A DNA stretch of 26,935 nt from positions 1 through 26,935 of the forward strand of contig CAJUOS010000031.1 in the NCBI GenBank assembly GCA_910588075.1, in the 5' to 3' direction. The DNA comes from an uncultured Erysipelotrichaceae bacterium (lineage in GTDB: Bacteria > Bacillota_I > Bacilli_A > Erysipelotrichales > Coprobacillaceae). The notes below the pieces were generated by a model. It made no database searches. It was not told the DNA's origin and worked only from the letters and a program-made list of their open reading frames with translations. A program made the position numbers and the translations under genes. This document shows positions 23,892 to 26,935 of the stretch, piece after piece; positions within the stretch are counted from its first letter, which is position 1; each line of letters starts with the position of its first letter.

Positions 23892-23917
23892 GGGTCAAAA
23901 TGATGACTCCTATTTTT
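23888..23917. terminator. Bidirectional terminator between the FtsX permease and tetR
   Basis: ATAGGGGTCA (23888-23897) and TGACTCCTAT (23904-23913) form a 10-bp stem with one G-T pair and a six-base loop; T's follow. The stop codons of both convergent genes lie in or beside the stem. Confidence 0.85.
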
Positions 23918-24395
23918 CTTTTCCTTGTTCAAACAATTTTGACATTTCTTCAGGTGTTTCTACCATGCCTCGTTTATACCATTCATCACACCAACCAAAA
24001 ATAAGATATGCAACTGTTACTTTAGAATAAGCAATAATATTCATGTCTTCTTTTTTGTAATCTAAGCAAGAAAGAATATTATCTATAAGAAAATATTGAA
24101 TATTTGCTTTATATAATAGTTCTATTATATTTTTATTCTTTTGAAAAAAAGTAAAAATATTGTATGCTATATTGTTTTGATCATTCCATTCAACTTTCCA
24201 TTTTTCAAATATATCATTGAGATAATATCTTAAAATCTCATCTTTATTTTTAAAATTACGATAAATTGTTATATGAGATAATCCAGCTTTATCTGTAATA
24301 TCTTTATTTGTAATAGATGTATACTTCTTTTTCTTCATTAAAATAATGAGAGCTTCTGCTATATATTTTTTTGATAAATCACTTTTTGATTCCAT
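23910..24395 (-). CDS. TetR/AcrR-family transcriptional regulator, short form
   Basis: A 161-aa regulator, shorter than the usual 180-210. The HTH (about 8-58) has KKYIAEALIILMKKKKYTSITNKDITDKAGLSHITIYRNFKNKDEIL, with GLSHITIYRNF as recognition helix. The short C-terminal ligand domain (about 100 residues) has some aromatic and charged patches (WKVEWNDQ, FGWCDEWYKRG) and ends KLFEQGKEK. Its promoter is a near-perfect TTGACA-N17-TATATT, and the palindrome in the spacer suggests autorepression. It diverges from the 44-aa peptide and hydrolase genes, which share that palindrome downstream of their own promoter, and is convergent with the FtsX permease, which it need not control. Ligand unknown. 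Confidence 0.9.
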   Translation of the reverse strand: MESKSDLSKKYIAEALIILMKKKKYTSITNKDITDKAGLSHITIYRNFKNKDEILRYYLNDIFEKWKVEWNDQNNIAYNIFTFFQKNKNIIELLYKANIQYFLIDNILSCLDYKKEDMNIIAYSKVTVAYLIFGWCDEWYKRGMVETPEEMSKLFEQGKEK

Positions 24396-24438
24396 TGTTA
24401 TAAAACACCTCTTTTTCTAACTCTTGTTTATTTGACTA

Positions 24439-24467
24439 TTGTTTTTTTATTTTTAATAACATATAAT
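24439..24467 (+). promoter_or_regulatory. Promoter of the peptide-hydrolase operon
   Basis: TTGTTT (24439-24444), a 17-nt spacer and a consensus TATAAT (24462-24467). Transcription would start near 24474, before the palindrome at 24487. A TAACA-N12-TGTTA repeat (24457-24478) covers the -10 box. Confidence 0.6.
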
Positions 24468-24480
24468 TCGTACTGTTAGA

Positions 24481-24509
24481 AATATAACATTTGATAAAAC
24501 AAATGTCAA
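24481..24509 (-). promoter_or_regulatory. tetR promoter
   Basis: On the minus strand TTGACA (24509-24504), exactly 17 nt, then TATATT (24486-24481). The two promoters face away from each other and overlap in the leader region. Confidence 0.75.
24487..24506. promoter_or_regulatory. Shared operator-like palindrome
   Basis: ACATTTG-N6-CAAATGT, perfect seven-base arms. It fills the spacer of the tetR promoter and overlaps its -35 box, and it lies about 13-32 bases after the start of the plus-strand transcript. A bound TetR dimer would block both. That the adjacent TetR binds here is inference. Confidence 0.65.
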
Positions 24510-24518
24510 GGAGGCTAT

Positions 24519-24653
24519 ATGATGTTAATGAAGCAAAAGATTATTATTCTTGGAGTTATAGTTTTAATTGGTTTGGTTTTAGGAAGATTAATAGTGAGAT
24601 TATTCTTAAATTTCTTATTAGGTGGGACATTATTTGGAGGTAATTTTCTATGA
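24519..24653 (+). CDS. 44-aa single-span membrane peptide
   Basis: A small gene with a perfect AAGGAGG ribosome site (24508-24514) four bases before ATG at 24519; ATG codons at 24522 and 24528 are alternatives. The product begins MMLMKQK and is almost wholly hydrophobic: a core of Ile, Val, Leu and Gly (residues 8-22), then GRLIVRLFLNFLLGG and a C-terminal TLFGGNFL. It looks like one transmembrane helix, or a helix and a hydrophobic tail with two arginines. Its stop overlaps the start of the first hydrolase gene (ATGA), so it is coupled to it, and the ribosome site of that hydrolase is in its coding sequence. I do not recognise a family. It could be a membrane partner of the hydrolases or a leader peptide. 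Confidence 0.7.
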   Translation: MMLMKQKIIILGVIVLIGLVLGRLIVRLFLNFLLGGTLFGGNFL

Positions 24654-25630
24654 AAGAAAGGAGAAAGGGAAAATTTATGTTTATATTTCTTTGTATATTT
24701 GTATTTGTTTGTTCATTAGGTATAGGTATTATTTCAAAGATTGTTATTCAACCTGATTGGCCAAAAAGATATTCCGTTGAATTTACAGATGAAATAGGAA
24801 AGGTTTATAAGGATATTTCTTATGGAGAAGAAAAAGCAAATAAGTTTGATTTATATTTACCTGCTGATTATTCAAAGAAGAATTATGGATTGGTTGTTTA
24901 TTTACATGCAGGTGGTTTTACCCAAGGAGATAAAGAAGATGATTTAAAAATGTTAGCTTGGTTATGTAGTAAAGGATATGTTGCAGCTGGTATTAATTAT
25001 ACATTAAGGAATGAAACAAATGATAAAAGTGTTTTATCACAATCAAATGAAATAAAAGAAGCTATACCAAAAGTTATAGAAGTAGCAGAAAAATATGGAT
25101 ATCATATTGATGAAATGGCTATTGCTGGAGGATCAGCAGGTCATACTCTTGCTATGATTTATGCTTATAGAGATGCTTCTTCTTCGCCTGTTCCTGTGAA
25201 ATTATTGTTTGGGGCTGTAGGACCATCAAGTTTTTATGCAGAAGATTGGGATATATATGGATTCGATAGAAATACAGATGAATCAAAAGAAGCTGCTGCT
25301 AATCTTTTTGGAATTATGGGTGGAGTTAAATTGACACCTGAAATGATTAGAGATGGTTCTTATTTAGAAAGGCTAAAGCCTATATCAGCAGTTATGTGGA
25401 TTAATAAAGATACTGTGCCTAGTGTTGTCGCTTATGGAAAATATGATAAAGTTCAACCTTTTAAGGGTTCACAGCGATTGTTAAAAGCATATAAAAAATA
25501 TAATGTGGATTATAAATATTTTGAGTGTTCTCATTCTGGACATGGTCTTCAAAATGATAATCAAATATATAAAGAATATATGGAAGCAGTTGAAGAATAT
25601 TTAGATAAATATATGATAGTAAAAAGATGA
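24650..25630 (+). CDS. Membrane-anchored alpha/beta hydrolase (esterase/lipase type)
   Basis: A 326-aa protein with a basic start (MKERRKGK) and one hydrophobic helix (about 9-33), so the enzyme domain is most likely outside the membrane. The fold follows: YLHAGGF (86-89 as oxyanion-hole HxGG-like motif), the nucleophile S162 in AIAGGSAGHTLA, the acid D266 in AYGKYDKVQPF and the base H298 in SHSGHGL. The order and the HAGG plus GGSAG pair fit the carboxylesterase group with a BD-FAE-like or hormone-sensitive-lipase-like core. Substrate is not given; surface esters or lipids are candidates. GGAGG in the preceding gene supports the ATG at 24650. The next gene overlaps its stop by four bases. 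Confidence 0.87.
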   Translation: MKERRKGKFMFIFLCIFVFVCSLGIGIISKIVIQPDWPKRYSVEFTDEIGKVYKDISYGEEKANKFDLYLPADYSKKNYGLVVYLHAGGFTQGDKEDDLKMLAWLCSKGYVAAGINYTLRNETNDKSVLSQSNEIKEAIPKVIEVAEKYGYHIDEMAIAGGSAGHTLAMIYAYRDASSSPVPVKLLFGAVGPSSFYAEDWDIYGFDRNTDESKEAAANLFGIMGGVKLTPEMIRDGSYLERLKPISAVMWINKDTVPSVVAYGKYDKVQPFKGSQRLLKAYKKYNVDYKYFECSHSGHGLQNDNQIYKEYMEAVEEYLDKYMIVKR

Positions 25631-26562
25631 AAGGGATTATGAAGAAAGTGATAGAAGTAATAGGGATTATTATTTTCATTATTGTTGTATTTATTATTGG
25701 AGTATTATTTTTTATGTTATTTATACCAGCAGTACCCAATCATTATGTAAATGAGGTTAAGACAGATGGAAAGATTGAATCTCAGTATCTACAAATGGGG
25801 CATTGTAAAGTTGCAAGTTTTAAAAAAGATGGTTCTGAATTAATAAAAAAATATTATGTATATTATCCAGAAGAGTTGGAATACAATAATAAAAAATATC
25901 CAGTAATAATTGTGCTTAATGGAACAGGGATTTTACCTAAAAAATATAAAGCATTATTTAAGCATTTGACATCATGTGGATTTGTTGTTATAGGTAATGA
26001 TGATGGAAATGCAGGCTCTGGTCAATCTGCTGATGAATCAATGAATTTTATTATATCTGAAAATAAAAATCACAAGAGTGTTTTGTATGGAAAATTAGAT
26101 TTAGATAATATTGGAATAACGGGACATTCGCAAGGAGGAGCAGGTGTACTGTCAGCTATTTCTATTATGGAACATAAGGACAAGTATAAAACAGCAGTTG
26201 TGTTATCTCCAACTCATGAGGAAACAGCACATCAATTTGGTTGGAATTATGACTTAACTCAAATAGCTACACCTTTATTGATGATTGCAGGGACAGAAGG
26301 TGAATTTGAAACTCAAGCTGTTATACCACTTGAAAAAATGAGCAAAATGTATAATAAAATAACATCATCAAAAGTGATGTTAAGGAGAAAAGGAGCAGAT
26401 CATGGACAAATGCTTTATTCAGCAGATGGATATGTAACTGCTTGGTTTCTGTATTATTTAAGAAGTAATACATTTGCGAGTCAGGCTTTTATTGGAGATT
26501 CTCCAGAAATAATAGAAAATCAATTGTATCAAGATCAAAAAATAGATTTAAAAAGAAATTAA
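25627..26562 (+). CDS. Second membrane-anchored alpha/beta hydrolase (cutinase/dienelactone-hydrolase-like)
   Basis: A 311-aa protein with an N-terminal helix (about 8-34) and an extracellular enzyme domain. The strand IIVLNGTG (94-101), the loop VIGNDDGNAGSGQS, the nucleophile S168 in ITGHSQGGAG and the base H259 in GADHGQM fit the alpha/beta hydrolase branch that contains cutinase- and chlorophyllase-like enzymes. In the expected acid position the sequence reads AGTEGEF (221-227), a Glu where Asp is usual. Although it lies beside another hydrolase it is not a recent copy: the oxyanion and nucleophile motifs differ. The ATG at 25627 overlaps the stop before it; a later ATG at 25639 is possible. 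It is the last gene of the operon. Confidence 0.85.
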   Translation: MKGIMKKVIEVIGIIIFIIVVFIIGVLFFMLFIPAVPNHYVNEVKTDGKIESQYLQMGHCKVASFKKDGSELIKKYYVYYPEELEYNNKKYPVIIVLNGTGILPKKYKALFKHLTSCGFVVIGNDDGNAGSGQSADESMNFIISENKNHKSVLYGKLDLDNIGITGHSQGGAGVLSAISIMEHKDKYKTAVVLSPTHEETAHQFGWNYDLTQIATPLLMIAGTEGEFETQAVIPLEKMSKMYNKITSSKVMLRRKGADHGQMLYSADGYVTAWFLYYLRSNTFASQAFIGDSPEIIENQLYQDQKIDLKRN

Positions 26563-26841
26563 GAACTTGTTTTAAGTTTATAAATTAATTGATATCAATC
26601 ATAAGAAAATATAGGGAGAATTTTATTTAAAAGTAAAGCCTTATTTAACTTTAATAAATAAAAATTATGAAAAATTCTTTAATATAATGTTAGGTTATTT
26701 GATGAAGTTATAAATATTATAATGGATAGTTAATATGAAATAGTACATAATATAGATTGTGTATTATTTCTAATAATGACAAATGATAGTTAAAAAGTAT
26801 TCAATTTTATTTCTTAATATATCTTTTAAATATAAAATAAA
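26563..26841. other. Gene-free A+T-rich interval
   Basis: About 280 bases between the second hydrolase and the terminator. I see no open frame with a ribosome site. A perfect 12-base palindrome, ATTGATATCAAT, is at 26588-26599. No hairpin with a T-run closes the hydrolase operon before 26842, so its transcript may run to that site. Confidence 0.5.
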
Positions 26842-26878
26842 AACTTATGAACGTTTTGTAGTTCATAAGTTGTTTTTT
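26842..26878. terminator. Bidirectional terminator, hydrolase operon and tRNA-Gly
   Basis: AACTTATGAAC (26842-26852) pairs perfectly with GTTCATAAGTT (26861-26871) around an eight-base loop. T's follow on the plus strand, and A's before the stem give a T run on the minus strand. It lies directly after the 3' end of the tRNA gene. Confidence 0.88.
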
Positions 26879-26880
26879 AT

Positions 26881-26935
26881 TGGAGCGGGTGATGGGAATC
26901 GAACCCACGTAGTCAGCTTGGAAGGCTGAAGTTCT
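26881..26935 (-). tRNA. tRNA-Gly, anticodon UCC (partial, cut at window edge)
   Basis: The minus strand gives the 3' 55 bases of a tRNA: the anticodon stem TCAGC / GCTGA with loop CTTCCAA (anticodon TCC, reading GGA), the T arm GTGGG-TTCGATT-CCCAT, the acceptor strand CACCCGCT and an encoded CCA at 26883-26881. The D arm and 5' acceptor strand lie beyond the window. A terminator follows it. Confidence 0.95.

Noticed and set aside
24650..26562. The two hydrolases as a recent tandem duplication.
   Set aside because: Their motifs (HAGG and GGSAG versus LNGTG and GHSQGG), lengths and loops differ, so they are distant members of the fold.
26588..26599. ATTGATATCAAT palindrome as an operator for the hydrolase operon or tRNA.
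   Set aside because: It lies after the operon and far from the tRNA promoter, and a 12-base A+T-rich palindrome is expected by chance at some rate.

Overview
The window looks like chromosomal DNA of a low-GC Bacillota, most like the gut Erysipelotrichia (Coprobacillus/Erysipelatoclostridium type). The grounds are very high A+T, strong AGGAGG ribosome sites, CIRCE elements before groESL, a LytTR/GHKL pair of Gram-positive type, and a tRNA gene with an encoded CCA end. UGA is used as a normal stop, so it is not a mycoplasma. The genus is inference. No transposase, phage gene or CRISPR array was seen.

Layout. 1-540: a terminator of an upstream gene, then an XRE-type repressor (minus) with its own terminator and a compact palindrome. 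539-910: a glyoxalase-I-like VOC enzyme (minus). 962-3001: two CIRCE sites, a promoter, groES-groEL and a terminator. 3003-5728: an agr-like block with a secreted 143-aa protein (minus), and divergently a LytTR response regulator and a GHKL sensor kinase. 5727-7157: an MBL-fold hydrolase and a YebC-family protein (minus). 7350-15059: six co-directional genes, namely two flavoproteins, a Ktr K+ transporter (membrane and RCK subunits) and a Trk K+ transporter (TrkA and TrkH). 15061-16688: NUDIX hydrolase and MFS transporter (minus). 16875-19180: a TetR-ABC-permease operon with its own promoter and operator-like palindrome. 19522-20031: a YfcE-like phosphodiesterase (minus). 20055-23917: a MacB-like ATPase with a 1026-aa FtsX-type permease. 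23910-26562: a short TetR regulator (minus) divergent from an operon of a 44-aa membrane peptide and two membrane-anchored alpha/beta hydrolases. 26881-26935: the 3' part of tRNA-Gly(UCC), minus strand, cut by the window edge.

How the genes work together. groESL is a heat-shock operon expected to be under HrcA. The LytTR/GHKL pair probably senses an extracellular cue and may control the divergent secreted protein. The flavoprotein genes overlap each other and ktrB, so redox enzymes and K+ uptake appear to be transcribed and translated together, followed by a second K+ system with a possible promoter of its own. The two TetR proteins each sit beside a palindrome placed within or just after a promoter. 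In the second case one palindrome fills the spacer of the tetR promoter and lies just after the start of the hydrolase operon.

The least explained parts, and the best candidates for something undescribed, are the TetR / 44-aa peptide / twin surface hydrolase operon (24396-26562) and the secreted protein with its adjacent two-component pair (3003-5679). Start codons were moved from the longest reading frame where a ribosome site clearly favoured a later start; those cases are stated in the entries. All functions are read from motifs by eye, without database searches.
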